Source: an uncultured Sphingomonas sp.
GTDB taxonomy: Bacteria; Pseudomonadota; Alphaproteobacteria; Sphingomonadales; Sphingomonadaceae
Assembly (NCBI GenBank): GCA_946886845.1
Contig: CAMPJH010000024.1
Span: 1-14,244, forward strand
DNA length: 14,244 nucleotides
Direction of reading: 5' to 3'
Positions 1 to 7,061 of this stretch are shown in pieces; the first letter of the stretch is position 1, and each line of letters begins with the position of its first letter. The translations under genes were made by a program, and so were the position numbers. The notes under the pieces are model-generated. The model saw only the letters and a program-made list of their open reading frames with translations, did no database searches and was not told the origin of the DNA.

Positions 1-467
1 GCGCTCTCGCTGATCGACTGCAGCAGGATCCGGCGGCGCTCCGGATGGAGGTGCGGAAGCGCCGCTGCCGAGCAGAAGGCCGCCGGCAGCCAGGGCCGCG
101 CCGACGCTCCGATCAACCGCTCATAGAGGAAGCGATAGGCGGCGAAATTGGGCAGTCGGTCCTGGCCGAGATCGAACGCCGAAAGCGTGATCAGCATGCC
201 GATGAACGGCTCGATCATGTCGAGTCCGCTGTCGTCGGGGACCTGCATCCTGAGGTGGTCGAGCTGCTTGTAGAGCCGGGCCTGGGCGCGGATCGAGGCG
301 GCTTCGCCTTCGTCGCGGGCCCAGCATTCCATCGGGTCGCGGCGGCCGTAGGCGACATCCAGCGAACGGCGGATGTAGCGCTGCGTGGCCTTTGAAAAGC
401 CCGCGAACTCTTTCATTTCCGAGATCAGCAACGCGCCGTTTGCCGGCTGGCTGGTCCTCGTGATCAT
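1..467 (-). CDS. Hypothetical protein, C-terminus cut by window edge
   Basis: An open minus-strand frame runs from an ATG at 467 to the left edge without a stop, giving at least 155 residues. The protein begins MITRTSQPANGALLISEMKE and includes the stretches FSKATQRYIRRSLDVAYGRR and MIEPFIGMLITLSAFDLGQD. It looks like a soluble, mainly helical protein with no signal peptide and no convincing membrane segment, although the part around FIGMLITLSAF is hydrophobic. The start is supported by AGGAGT, 7 bases upstream of the ATG. I do not recognise the family and cannot assign a function. The upstream neighbour on the same strand is the small acidic gene at 659-895. The 191-base gap between them probably carries this gene's own promoter, but I could not define it. 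The codon pattern and the intact frame argue for a real gene. Confidence 0.75.
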   Translation of the reverse strand, partial: MITRTSQPANGALLISEMKEFAGFSKATQRYIRRSLDVAYGRRDPMECWARDEGEAASIRAQARLYKQLDHLRMQVPDDSGLDMIEPFIGMLITLSAFDLGQDRLPNFAAYRFLYERLIGASARPWLPAAFCSAAALPHLHPERRRILLQSISES

Positions 468-592
468 GATCCCGACTCCTTTTGCCCAAGCGGGATCATG
501 CGGTTGATATGGTTTCGTATTGCTTAACCACGTATCCCACCCCCGTTCAGCATTGAATCAGAGCGGTAACCGGTTCGCAATGTTAATATTTC

Positions 593-653
593 ACGGCTCG
601 TCGCAGGCGGGTGCCTGTGTTGATTATCTGCAACGCAATTGAAACGGAGCCGT
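593..653. repeat. Nested inverted repeat in intergenic DNA
   Basis: The outer arms are ACGGCTC (593-599) and GAGCCGT (647-653), a perfect 7-base inverted pair. An inner hairpin CAGGC-GGGT-GCCTG lies at 604-617. The structure begins 5 bases beyond the stop codon of the minus-strand small acidic gene, so it could act as a transcript end or an RNA-stabilising structure. There is no T tract on the minus strand, so it is not a classical intrinsic terminator. The rest of the 468-658 gap holds no gene that I can see. Confidence 0.35.
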
Positions 654-658
654 CACGT

Positions 659-895
659 TTATTTCGAGTCGTCTTCCTCGAATCCCGACGAAGGAACGGG
701 CTCATTGGCCTCGGGCTGGACCGCTGCCGAAGGGTCGGATGCATCCATGGATTCGTCGCTTCCGACGTCGACCTTGGCATCCTGATCGGTGGGATTTCGG
801 CGCAATTTCTCCTCGAGCTCGGACTCCGGATTGCGCTGCTGGACGACCGGCGGCGGCCGCTTTTCCTTGTCTTTCCTGTCGCTGGCTTCGGTCAA
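659..895 (-). CDS. Small acidic, disordered protein, EcfG-type promoter
   Basis: A 78-residue hydrophilic protein starts MTEASDRKDKEKRPPPVV and ends GFEEDDSK. It is rich in Asp, Glu, Pro and Ser, with no hydrophobic core, so it is probably intrinsically disordered. The motif SDESMDASDP (residues 46-55) resembles the DESxxASDPP signature seen in small alphaproteobacterial proteins of unknown function. The frame can be opened 10 codons further at another TTG (925). I prefer the TTG at 895 because GGAG lies 8 bases upstream of it, and because the TTG at 925 abuts the -10 element of a strong EcfG-type promoter (926-951). Expression in the general stress response is the best-supported inference. 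The biochemical function is unknown. The gene diverges from the histidine kinase at 1048. Confidence 0.78.
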   Translation of the reverse strand: MTEASDRKDKEKRPPPVVQQRNPESELEEKLRRNPTDQDAKVDVGSDESMDASDPSAAVQPEANEPVPSSGFEEDDSK

Positions 896-925
896 TGCCT
901 CGGCTCCATCTGGTGTTGCCAGCAA

Positions 926-951
926 AACGGCTGGACCGGATTGCGCGTTCC
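926..951 (-). promoter_or_regulatory. EcfG (general stress sigma factor) promoter
   Basis: Read on the minus strand, this is GGAAC (951-947), 17 bases, then CGTT (929-926). It matches the alphaproteobacterial EcfG consensus GGAAC-N16/17-CGTT at every consensus position. The -10 element ends 30 bases before the TTG start of the small acidic gene at 895, leaving a leader of roughly 20-25 bases that contains the GGAG ribosome site. The match is seen directly; its use by an EcfG sigma factor is inferred. Confidence 0.75.
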
Positions 952-1047
952 CCTAAGTGCCCGCTTTCGACCGGCGGCTGAGCCCCTTCTGCGAACACGC
1001 GGCTTCGACAATAGGCGCTCCGGCCCGTCAAGAGTAGAACCGCGACC

Positions 1048-2262
1048 ATGAAACCGCTCCAGCACCCGCTGCGCGACAAGGTCTTCGGCGACTGGCCGCT
1101 GGCGATGAAGTCGATTCTCGGCTTCTGGCTTTTCTATGCCTTGACGGTCGTCGCTCGAGCATTGCTCGGCCGCGATCCGGTGACGGTGCTCGAGAACCGG
1201 GCCCTGACGGTCGCCGTCGGGATCGTCCTGACCTTCGGGATCTATGCGACGTTGGCACTGTTCACCCGAAGGTCGACCCTTCGGCGCCGGGCAATCGTCG
1301 CGGCCGCCGCTTCGGTTCTTGCCGCCTCGGCAATGGCGGCAATCCTGATGGCCGCCGACAAATACCAGGACAAGCCGCAAGAGCAGATTCGCTTCGTGTC
1401 GGCGGAAGGTCATCGGATCACCGAGCTCGGCAATTCCACCGTGATCGAACGCGATAACGCGCCGCCGATCACCATCACCTGGCCAAGGGTCGGCGCGCTC
1501 GACCCCTATCTCCAGTTCCGGATCGCCGCCGACACGATGGTGATCTGGCTGTTCTTCTTCATGGCGTGGAGCGCTTTCTACCTGGCGAGCCAGGCCCAGG
1601 CGCAGGTGCTGACGGCGCAGCGTCGGGCGGCTGAGGCCGAGAGTGCCGCCCAGGCTTCGCAGCTCCGCGCGCTTCGCTACCAGCTCAACCCGCACTTCCT
1701 GTTCAACACGCTGAACTCGCTGTCGTCGCTGGTGATGACCGGGCGGTCCGACCGGGCCGAGGCGATGCTTATGGCGCTCTCGACCTTCTTCCGAAGCAGC
1801 CTGTCGCTGGATCCGGCCGCCGATATCAGCCTGGCCCAGGAGATCGACCTGCAACGGCTCTACCTGGAGATCGAGAAGACTCGCTTTCCGGACCGTCTCC
1901 AGGTCGAGATCGACGTCCCTGATCAGCTGCAGTCGGCGCAGTTGCCGGCGCTCATCCTCCAGCCGATCGTCGAGAACGCAATCAAATATGGCGTGTCGAA
2001 GACTCGCCACAAGGTGCTGATCCGGATCCGCGGTGAAGCGCTCGCCGACGGCCGAATGGCGCTGACCATCAGCAACCAACTGGTAAACGGCAAGAAGAAC
2101 GAGCTTCCGGCGGCGACCCACGAGGGGACCGGCCTTGGGCTGGCGAATGTCGTTCAACGGCTCGAAACCCGTTTTGGAAGCAAGGCCGAATGCCGGTTCG
2201 GGCCGATGCCCGGCGGCGGCTACAAAGTCACCTTGACGATGCCGGTGCAGGCGAATGGCTGA
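1048..2262 (+). CDS. LytS/YpdA-type membrane sensor histidine kinase
   Basis: This 404-residue sensor kinase has four predicted membrane helices (about 22-42, 51-72, 82-102, 160-180), with residues 103-159 forming the likely periplasmic sensing loop. A short helical linker rich in Ala and Gln (182-208) leads to the His_kinase domain. The motif QLNPHFLFNTLNSLSSLV places the phospho-acceptor at His216. The ATP-binding part has the N box PIVENAIKYG (306-315, Asn310) and the glycine loop GTGLGLANV (360-368). These are hallmarks of the LytS/AlgZ family, which phosphorylates LytTR response regulators. The stop overlaps the start of the LytTR regulator at 2255 by 8 bases, so the two are almost certainly a cognate, translationally coupled pair. 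The ribosome site before the ATG is weak. The signal sensed cannot be read from the sequence. Confidence 0.93.
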   Translation: MKPLQHPLRDKVFGDWPLAMKSILGFWLFYALTVVARALLGRDPVTVLENRALTVAVGIVLTFGIYATLALFTRRSTLRRRAIVAAAASVLAASAMAAILMAADKYQDKPQEQIRFVSAEGHRITELGNSTVIERDNAPPITITWPRVGALDPYLQFRIAADTMVIWLFFFMAWSAFYLASQAQAQVLTAQRRAAEAESAAQASQLRALRYQLNPHFLFNTLNSLSSLVMTGRSDRAEAMLMALSTFFRSSLSLDPAADISLAQEIDLQRLYLEIEKTRFPDRLQVEIDVPDQLQSAQLPALILQPIVENAIKYGVSKTRHKVLIRIRGEALADGRMALTISNQLVNGKKNELPAATHEGTGLGLANVVQRLETRFGSKAECRFGPMPGGGYKVTLTMPVQANG

Positions 2263-3001
2263 GGCGAACCCGCTGCGAGTCCTGATCGCCGACGACGAAC
2301 CGCTTGCGGCGGAGCGGCTGCAACTGCTTCTCGCCCGCTCCAACGGCGCCAGCCTGGTCGGCACCGCAAGCGACGGCGAATCCGCGATCAGCATGGCCGA
2401 AGCGCTGTCGCCGGACCTGCTGCTGCTCGACATCGCCATGCCGGGCCTCGACGGAATCGACGTTGCTCGGGCACTGACCAACCAGACCCCGAGCCCGGCA
2501 GTCGTCTTCGTTACCGCGTTCGACCAGTTCGCCGTCGCCGCCTTCGAGGTCGCGGCGGTCGACTATCTGATGAAGCCGGTCGACCCGGCGCGGCTGCAGC
2601 GCGCGCTCGATCGCGCCCGCGACTATCTCGAAACCCACCGCGCCCCGGGCGAAGCCGCCGAGCCGTCGGAATGGATCGAGGAATTCTGGGCGTCGGACCT
2701 GAGCGGGCTGGTCCGGATCGCCGCGCGCGACATCGACCGGGTGTCGGCCGAGCGCGATTATATGCGGCTTCACGTCGGCCGCCGAAGCTGGCTGATCCAC
2801 CATTCGATGACCGCGCTCGAGGAAGGGCTGGACCCGGCGCTGTTCGTCCGCCTCCACCGCTCGGCGATCGTCCGCAAGGATTTCATCGCCGGCTTCAGCC
2901 GCAACCCGTCGGGCCGCTGGATCGCCCGCCTCGGCGACGGCACCGAGCAACCGGTGGGCCGGCTCTATTCCGATCGGGTACGGGCGATCGCCGGCCGCTG
3001 A
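2255..3001 (+). CDS. LytTR-family DNA-binding response regulator
   Basis: A 248-residue response regulator. The receiver domain (about 7-120) carries the acidic pocket D13-D14, phospho-acceptor Asp59 in LLLLDIAMPG, Thr87 and Lys107 in DYLMKPV. A linker rich in Ala and Glu leads to a C-terminal LytTR domain (about 145-246) with the typical motifs VSAERDYMRLHV, HHSMTALEE and FVRLHRSAIVRKDFI. LytTR domains bind direct repeats near promoters through a beta-strand fold. It is translated from an ATG inside the end of the kinase gene, so coupling probably replaces a strong ribosome site. Its last 37 bases overlap the end of the convergent symporter gene. Target genes are unknown. The LytS/LytTR pairing is firm; a physiological role cannot be assigned. 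Confidence 0.93.
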   Translation: MAEANPLRVLIADDEPLAAERLQLLLARSNGASLVGTASDGESAISMAEALSPDLLLLDIAMPGLDGIDVARALTNQTPSPAVVFVTAFDQFAVAAFEVAAVDYLMKPVDPARLQRALDRARDYLETHRAPGEAAEPSEWIEEFWASDLSGLVRIAARDIDRVSAERDYMRLHVGRRSWLIHHSMTALEEGLDPALFVRLHRSAIVRKDFIAGFSRNPSGRWIARLGDGTEQPVGRLYSDRVRAIAGR

Positions 3002-4272
3002 TCGCCGTTCTGGCGGTCGACGGCGGCGGTGACCGCGACATCCATCGTTACGTTGCCGAGCGTGCGAAAGATGTCCGGCACCATTTCGACCGCGACCAGC
3101 AGCGCCAGCGGAGCGATCGGGACTCCCAGCGCAATTGCGATCGGGGCGATCGAGCTGATGAAGCTGATCTCGCCGGGCAGGCTGATCGCGGCGTAGCTCA
3201 TCACCGCGCCAACCGCGACCGCCGCGACCATCTGGCCCAGCGTCGGCTCGTAACCCATCCAGTGCGCGACATAGAAAGCGACGGCGACATTCATCGCCGG
3301 GCCGGTCGCCCGGAACAAGGCAACGGCGATCGGCAGGGACACATCGGCGACCTCGTCGCGAACCCCCATCACTCGGGCCGAAGCCAGCATCGCCGGCAGC
3401 GAAGCGAGCGACGAGCGGGTCGAAACCGCGACGCTCTGCGGAGCGAACATCGCCCGGACGAAGCGGCCCGTCGGCACCCGGCCGGCGGCAATCGCGATCG
3501 GATAAGCGGCTATCGTGACCGCTATCCCGACGATCGAGATGAGCACGATATAGTGGACCAGGCCGGCGAAAGCCGCGCTTCCCGCCGCCGCTCCAACCGT
3601 GAACGCCAACGCCAGCACCCCCAGCGGGGCAAGCCACAGAATCCAGCCGATGATCAGCAGGAAGGCGTCGGCAATGGCGTCGAACAAGCCGACCAGCGCC
3701 TTGCGCTTGGCCGCGCCAATCCTGGAAATGGCGAGCGCGAACAAGACCGTGAAAACGACCAGCGGCAGGATCTGGTCGTTGCTGGCCGCCGCGATCACGT
3801 TCGGCGGGACGATCGCCCGGAAGAAATCGACCACGCCCGGGACCGCGCCTTCGGGCGGCGCGCCCAGCCCGGCGGCGCCGGCGCGAAGCGCGTCGGACGC
3901 TCCTGCGGACAGCGGGAATGCCGCGGTCAGGGTTTCGATCGCGACCGCTCCGAAGATCGCCGAGGCTGTGCAGACGACGATGATCCATGCCACCGTTCGC
4001 CCCGCCACCCGCCCGGCCCGGGCGGCCACCGCGCCCTGGGCGATGCCGACCACCAGCAGGGCGACAACCAGCGGAATGACGGTCATCTTCAGCGCATCGA
4101 GCCATAGTCCGCCGACGATGGCCGCCGCCTGCACCCACGGCGCGCGCGCCGGCTCGGCCAGCTCGCCGGCAAGCACCCCGAGCAAGAGCCCGAGCACGAG
4201 CGTGCCCAGCACAAGATAAGGACGGCCGCCGCTGACGGGTTCGGCCGCGACGTCCTCGGCTTTCTTGCTCAT
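2965..4272 (-). CDS. Dicarboxylate/amino acid:cation symporter, divergent
   Basis: A 435-residue, strongly hydrophobic protein of the DAACS (GltP/DctA, SDF) family, which imports acidic amino acids or C4-dicarboxylates with Na+ or H+ across the inner membrane. The membrane helices match the fold in length and order. The first re-entrant hairpin has STRSSLASLP (284-293), compared with the usual serine-rich SSSATLP. The last helix keeps the substrate- and ion-binding pattern D400-x-x-R403-x-x-x-N407-x-x-x-D411, in PDIFRTLGNVTMD. The helix 7 sodium motif NMDGTA is absent: the matching stretch reads LFRATGPAMNVAV (319-331). This marks a divergent subfamily whose cation coupling or substrate may differ. 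The ATG has a G-rich ribosome site (GGGGAAA). The 3' end overlaps the LytTR gene in convergent orientation, and the 5' end diverges from the gene at 4436. Confidence 0.88.
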   Translation of the reverse strand: MSKKAEDVAAEPVSGGRPYLVLGTLVLGLLLGVLAGELAEPARAPWVQAAAIVGGLWLDALKMTVIPLVVALLVVGIAQGAVAARAGRVAGRTVAWIIVVCTASAIFGAVAIETLTAAFPLSAGASDALRAGAAGLGAPPEGAVPGVVDFFRAIVPPNVIAAASNDQILPLVVFTVLFALAISRIGAAKRKALVGLFDAIADAFLLIIGWILWLAPLGVLALAFTVGAAAGSAAFAGLVHYIVLISIVGIAVTIAAYPIAIAAGRVPTGRFVRAMFAPQSVAVSTRSSLASLPAMLASARVMGVRDEVADVSLPIAVALFRATGPAMNVAVAFYVAHWMGYEPTLGQMVAAVAVGAVMSYAAISLPGEISFISSIAPIAIALGVPIAPLALLVAVEMVPDIFRTLGNVTMDVAVTAAVDRQNGDQRPAIARTRSE

Positions 4273-4435
4273 TCGAGATTTCCCCAGCTTTCCCGTCGAG
4301 GCTTATCGCGGCTCAAACCTCAGCGCCAGCGGATGCAAGATTGAGCAGCGGACGGCTCAAAATTTTTCTCGAAGCGCATCGCCTGCGTCGTTCGGGCGTT
4401 CTTCCGGCTAGCACACCCAGCAATGGAGACAAGCA

Positions 4436-4891
4436 ATGGCAACCGATACCGAGGTCGGCATCCTCCAGACCCTTACGACTACCCTGATCGACAGCATCAA
4501 CGGCTATGAGCACGCTGCCGAGAACAGCGAGAATTCGCGCTTCGAGCAGATTTTCCGGGAACGCGCCGACGAGCGCCGCGAGGTCGTCGAAGACCTGAAG
4601 GCGGCAATCCGCCGGCTCGGCGGCGACCCGCCCGAGGACGGCTCGTTCATGGGCAAGACCCATCAGGCTTGGCTCGACCTCAAGGCCGCGATCACCGGCC
4701 AGGACGACAAGGCGATCATCAACTCGGTCGAGGCCGGCGAGGACTATCTCAAAGAGAAGTTCGAAGCCGCGCTGAGCAGCAACGCGCTCAGCGGCGAAGC
4801 GCGCCAGGCGGTCGAGCGGGCCTATCAGTCGGTCCGCCAGGGCCATGACCAGATGAGCCAGCTGAAGCATGGGCTGGAAATAGAAAGCTGA
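4436..4891 (+). CDS. PA2169/DUF2383-type four-helix-bundle protein
   Basis: A 151-residue, charged, all-helical cytoplasmic protein. It has the sequence pattern of the PA2169 family (DUF2383), a ferritin-like four-helix bundle. Landmarks are ILQTLTTTLIDSINGYEHAA (10-28), the acidic-basic helix ERADERREVVEDLKAA (42-57), the loop GGDPPEDGSFMG (62-73), and the helix VEAGEDYLKEKFEAAL (98-113). Regularly spaced Glu and His residues could bind metal, but this is not shown for the family as a whole. Members are often small stress-associated proteins with unclear function. The start is supported by GGAGA 6 bases upstream of the ATG. I looked for an EcfG promoter in the 163-base divergent region shared with the symporter and found none. 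The gene is followed by a hairpin terminator at 4904-4935, so it is probably transcribed alone. Confidence 0.87.
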   Translation: MATDTEVGILQTLTTTLIDSINGYEHAAENSENSRFEQIFRERADERREVVEDLKAAIRRLGGDPPEDGSFMGKTHQAWLDLKAAITGQDDKAIINSVEAGEDYLKEKFEAALSSNALSGEARQAVERAYQSVRQGHDQMSQLKHGLEIES

Positions 4892-4903
4892 GGCAGGCGG
4901 CAT

Positions 4904-4935
4904 GCGGCTGCTCCTGTCGAGCAGCCGCTCATTTT
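4904..4935 (+). terminator. Intrinsic terminator after DUF2383-type gene
   Basis: A perfect 9-base stem GCGGCTGCT (4904-4912) / AGCAGCCGC (4920-4928) with a 7-base loop is followed by TCATTTT. The T tract is short and interrupted, so efficiency is uncertain. It sits 13 bases after the stop codon of the DUF2383-type gene and before the cupredoxin gene, where a terminator is expected. Confidence 0.65.
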
Positions 4936-4969
4936 AAGGGGATTCCTCTCCGGCCAAGGAGTAGCCCAA

Positions 4970-5344
4970 ATGAAACCCCTGTTGTCCGTCGCAATCGCGG
5001 CGCTGGCGCTCGCCGTCCCGGCGACCGCGCAGAGGCCCGCTGCCGTCGTTCCGATTGCCCTCTATAGCTACGGCTACGCGCCAAGTCCGATCGTTCTCCG
5101 GGCCGGCGTGCCGGCAACGATGGTTTTCACCAACCGCTCCGGAAAAGGGCACAGCTTCAAAGCCCAGGCCTTTTTCGCCGCGGCACGGATTCAGAGTGGC
5201 GCCGTCCACGACGGCGAAATCCATTTGAAAGGCGGCCAGAGCATGTCCGTAACGCTAATTCCGGCGGGCGGGGCCTATCCGGTGCACTGCAGCCACTTCT
5301 TCCACGATCAGCTGGGCATGAGAACGACGCTTTACGTGCGCTAG
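4970..5344 (+). CDS. Exported cupredoxin-domain (blue copper) protein
   Basis: A 124-residue protein with an N-terminal signal peptide: a basic start, the hydrophobic run LLSVAIAALALAV, and likely cleavage after ATA at residue 20. The mature part (about 100 residues) is a single cupredoxin-like beta sandwich. Candidate type 1 copper ligands are His61 in KGHSFK and the C-terminal cluster CSHFFHDQLGM, giving Cys107, His112 and Met117. The spacing C-x4-H-x4-M equals that of rusticyanin and auracyanin. A periplasmic electron-transfer or copper-handling role is inferred from the family; no partner oxidase or reductase gene is present here. The ribosome site AAGGAG precedes the ATG. The stop codon shares the palindrome CTAG with the stop of the convergent serine hydrolase gene. 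Confidence 0.85.
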   Translation: MKPLLSVAIAALALAVPATAQRPAAVVPIALYSYGYAPSPIVLRAGVPATMVFTNRSGKGHSFKAQAFFAAARIQSGAVHDGEIHLKGGQSMSVTLIPAGGAYPVHCSHFFHDQLGMRTTLYVR

Positions 5345-6627
5345 TGCGAGCCCGTGCCGGTGTCGTTAAGCTGGCGGTCCTCGGCGGCGATGGTCATCGG
5401 CGATTGGGAGCGGTCGAGCTCCATCCAGTCGCGGGCAGGCAGGTCGTAGATCATGTCCATGACCTCGAACTCGAGTCCGCCCGGCTGGCTGGTGTTGCTG
5501 TTCCACAAGGCCACCACCCCGCTCTTTTTTTCGGGATCGAACAGGATCAGCGAGCGATAGCCGGCGACTCCGCCCCGGTGGCCGACGACGCGGTGGCCGG
5601 CATAGTCATAGCTTCGCCAGCCATAGCCGTACCAGGCGGTTCCGAGCCGCTCGAGGAACTTTCGCAGCCGCCCGCGCTCGCCCGGGGTTTTGACCAGCGG
5701 CGCGTGGATCGCCCGAAGCACGTTTGGTGAAACGACCCCCGGCATCTGGCCCATTTGCGCCAACATCCACAAACTAAGGTCCTTGATATTGCTGTTGATC
5801 CCGCCCGCCGCCGGCACCCGGTAATAATTGTCGTTGAGCTCGATTTCCTTGCGACCGGCATTGTGCGGCCGGGCCCAGCTGCGCGACTTCATCAGCCCTT
5901 CACGCGTGACGCTGGCGCTGGTCATCCCGATCGGGTCGAAGAGCTGCCGCTTCAGCGCCTGTCGATAGGGCGCGCCGGTTTTCCGCTCGACGATCTCTGA
6001 CGCGGCGTCGTACGCGACATTGCCGTAGCTCCAGCAGGTCCCCGGCTGGCAGATCAGGTTGAGCTGGGCGAGCTGCATCCGCAGCAGCCCCGCGTCCTGC
6101 CCCTCTTCCAGCTTGTTGTCATAGGCGTTGCGATACAGGCCAAGGCGGTGGCTCAGGAGGTCGCCGACAGTCGCCCGCTGTTCGGCCCCGCCCGGAAGCC
6201 TGAGGGTCTTGCTGTAGTTCGCGACTGGCGCCGACAGGTCGACCTTCCCTTGCTCGGCGAGCTTGGCGACCATCGTCGCCGCCGCGCCCTTCGACACCGA
6301 AGCCCAGCGGAACACCGTCTCCGGAGTGACCGGCTCGCCAGACCCGGCAAAGGTTTCGCCATAGCCCTTGAGGAAAGTGATCTTTCCGTTCTCGACGATC
6401 CCGACCGCCATTCCGACCATCGTCGGCCGCTGCGCCAGCCGCTGCAGGCGGGCATCGAGCAGCTCGTAATTCACGTCCTTGCGGGCCGCCGGACTGACCG
6501 CGGCAAGCCGCAGATGGGCGCCGCGCAGCGAATCCCGATTGGAATGTTGCGCCGGCCTGGTCGCGACCAGCGCGGTGCCGAGAAACAGGGCGCCGACGCC
6601 AATTGCGACTTTGTACGGTGTTTTCAA
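5341..6627 (-). CDS. Serine hydrolase, class C beta-lactamase-like fold
   Basis: A 428-residue member of the beta-lactamase-related serine hydrolase family (Beta-lactamase PF00144, peptidase family S12 and relatives). Residues 5-23 form a signal peptide or membrane anchor, so the enzyme probably acts in the periplasm. The active-site motifs are S110-V-S-K113 (nucleophile Ser110), Y201-G-N203 in CWSYGNVAYD, and H350-R-G-G, which replaces the KTG of true class C beta-lactamases. The HxG form is typical of esterase and D-aminopeptidase relatives, so a beta-lactam-degrading role should not be assumed. The frame opens 20 codons earlier at another TTG (6687). I choose the TTG at 6627 because GAGGGAG sits 7 bases upstream and the protein then begins MKTPYKVAIGVGALFLG, a proper export signal. 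It diverges from lapA. Confidence 0.88.
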   Translation of the reverse strand: MKTPYKVAIGVGALFLGTALVATRPAQHSNRDSLRGAHLRLAAVSPAARKDVNYELLDARLQRLAQRPTMVGMAVGIVENGKITFLKGYGETFAGSGEPVTPETVFRWASVSKGAAATMVAKLAEQGKVDLSAPVANYSKTLRLPGGAEQRATVGDLLSHRLGLYRNAYDNKLEEGQDAGLLRMQLAQLNLICQPGTCWSYGNVAYDAASEIVERKTGAPYRQALKRQLFDPIGMTSASVTREGLMKSRSWARPHNAGRKEIELNDNYYRVPAAGGINSNIKDLSLWMLAQMGQMPGVVSPNVLRAIHAPLVKTPGERGRLRKFLERLGTAWYGYGWRSYDYAGHRVVGHRGGVAGYRSLILFDPEKKSGVVALWNSNTSQPGGLEFEVMDMIYDLPARDWMELDRSQSPMTIAAEDRQLNDTGTGSH

Positions 6628-6788
6628 TGACCCACTCCCTCGGCTGCTGTTGCCGCTGCCGGATGAGTGCTCAACACGGCCGCTCAACGCCTGCGACGAA
6701 CCGATAGCTTCGCGCGACGAACGCTTCCGTCCCGGCGGCTGGCCTTCGCCGCGAGCCTCGCTTAAGGCGCTGCGCGGGAGGCGCTCGA

Positions 6789-7061
6789 TTGCGTTTTTTG
6801 AAGACTTTGTTCTGGATCGTCATCGCGGTGCTGGTGACCTTGTTCGCGGCACAGAACTGGAAGGACGTTACGATCGACCTGTGGGGCAACCTCCAGGCCG
6901 ACGTGAAGATCCCGGTCTTGCTGCTCATCGTCTTCCTGATCGGCTTAGTTCCGACGCTGCTGGTCTATCGGGCCAAGCTGTGGCGGCTCGAAAACCGCTT
7001 GGCGGCGCCGCAGCGGCAGCCGCCGCCGCGATCTCCGGACGAGGTCGGGCCGCCAGTGTGA
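6789..7061 (+). CDS. lapA: LapA-domain (DUF1049) inner membrane protein
   Basis: A 90-residue protein with two membrane helices (about 5-22 and 41-60), joined by the short segment AAQNWKDVTIDLWGNLQADV. A cytoplasmic, positively charged tail rich in Pro and Gln follows. The pattern FAAQNxxxVxxxLxG before helix 2 is characteristic of the LapA/YciS family. In Escherichia coli this family works with LapB in controlling lipopolysaccharide synthesis through LpxC turnover. Whether it does so here is uncertain, since many sphingomonads use glycosphingolipids in place of lipopolysaccharide. The start is TTG at 6789, supported by GGGAGG 7 bases upstream; no ATG is available upstream of the first helix. 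The stop overlaps the GTG start of pyrF by 4 bases, so the two are co-translated. Confidence 0.85.
   Translation: MRFLKTLFWIVIAVLVTLFAAQNWKDVTIDLWGNLQADVKIPVLLLIVFLIGLVPTLLVYRAKLWRLENRLAAPQRQPPPRSPDEVGPPV

Noticed and set aside
468..592. Possible CtrA half-site (TTAACCAC) and sigma-70-like promoter before the left-edge gene
   Set aside because: Only a single imperfect half-site is present, and the best -35/-10 candidate has weak matches, so neither can be supported.
892..2481. Long antisense open frame of 529 codons opposite the histidine kinase
   Set aside because: It is rich in Arg, His and Gly with no domain pattern, and lies opposite a kinase with all catalytic motifs. High G+C codon structure leaves antisense frames open.
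2228..4138. Minus-strand open frame of 636 codons across the LytTR and symporter genes
   Set aside because: It is a shifted frame of the symporter and antisense of the regulator, with Gly/Arg/Asp-rich low-complexity translation and no recognisable family.
4273..4435. Possible EcfG promoter upstream of the DUF2383-type gene, expected from its stress-protein nature
   Set aside because: No GGAAC with a GTT partner at the right spacing was found on the plus strand; only scattered GTT elements are present.
5341..6627. Class C beta-lactamase paired with AmpG as an inducible resistance system
   Set aside because: The hydrolase has HRG in place of KTG, no AmpR-type regulator is present, and the AmpG-like gene is over 3 kb away and not in an operon with it.
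6479..7057. Upstream extension of the pyrF frame
   Set aside because: It covers the serine hydrolase start, the intergenic region and lapA in another frame; the GTG at 7058 in the stop overlap of lapA is the natural start.
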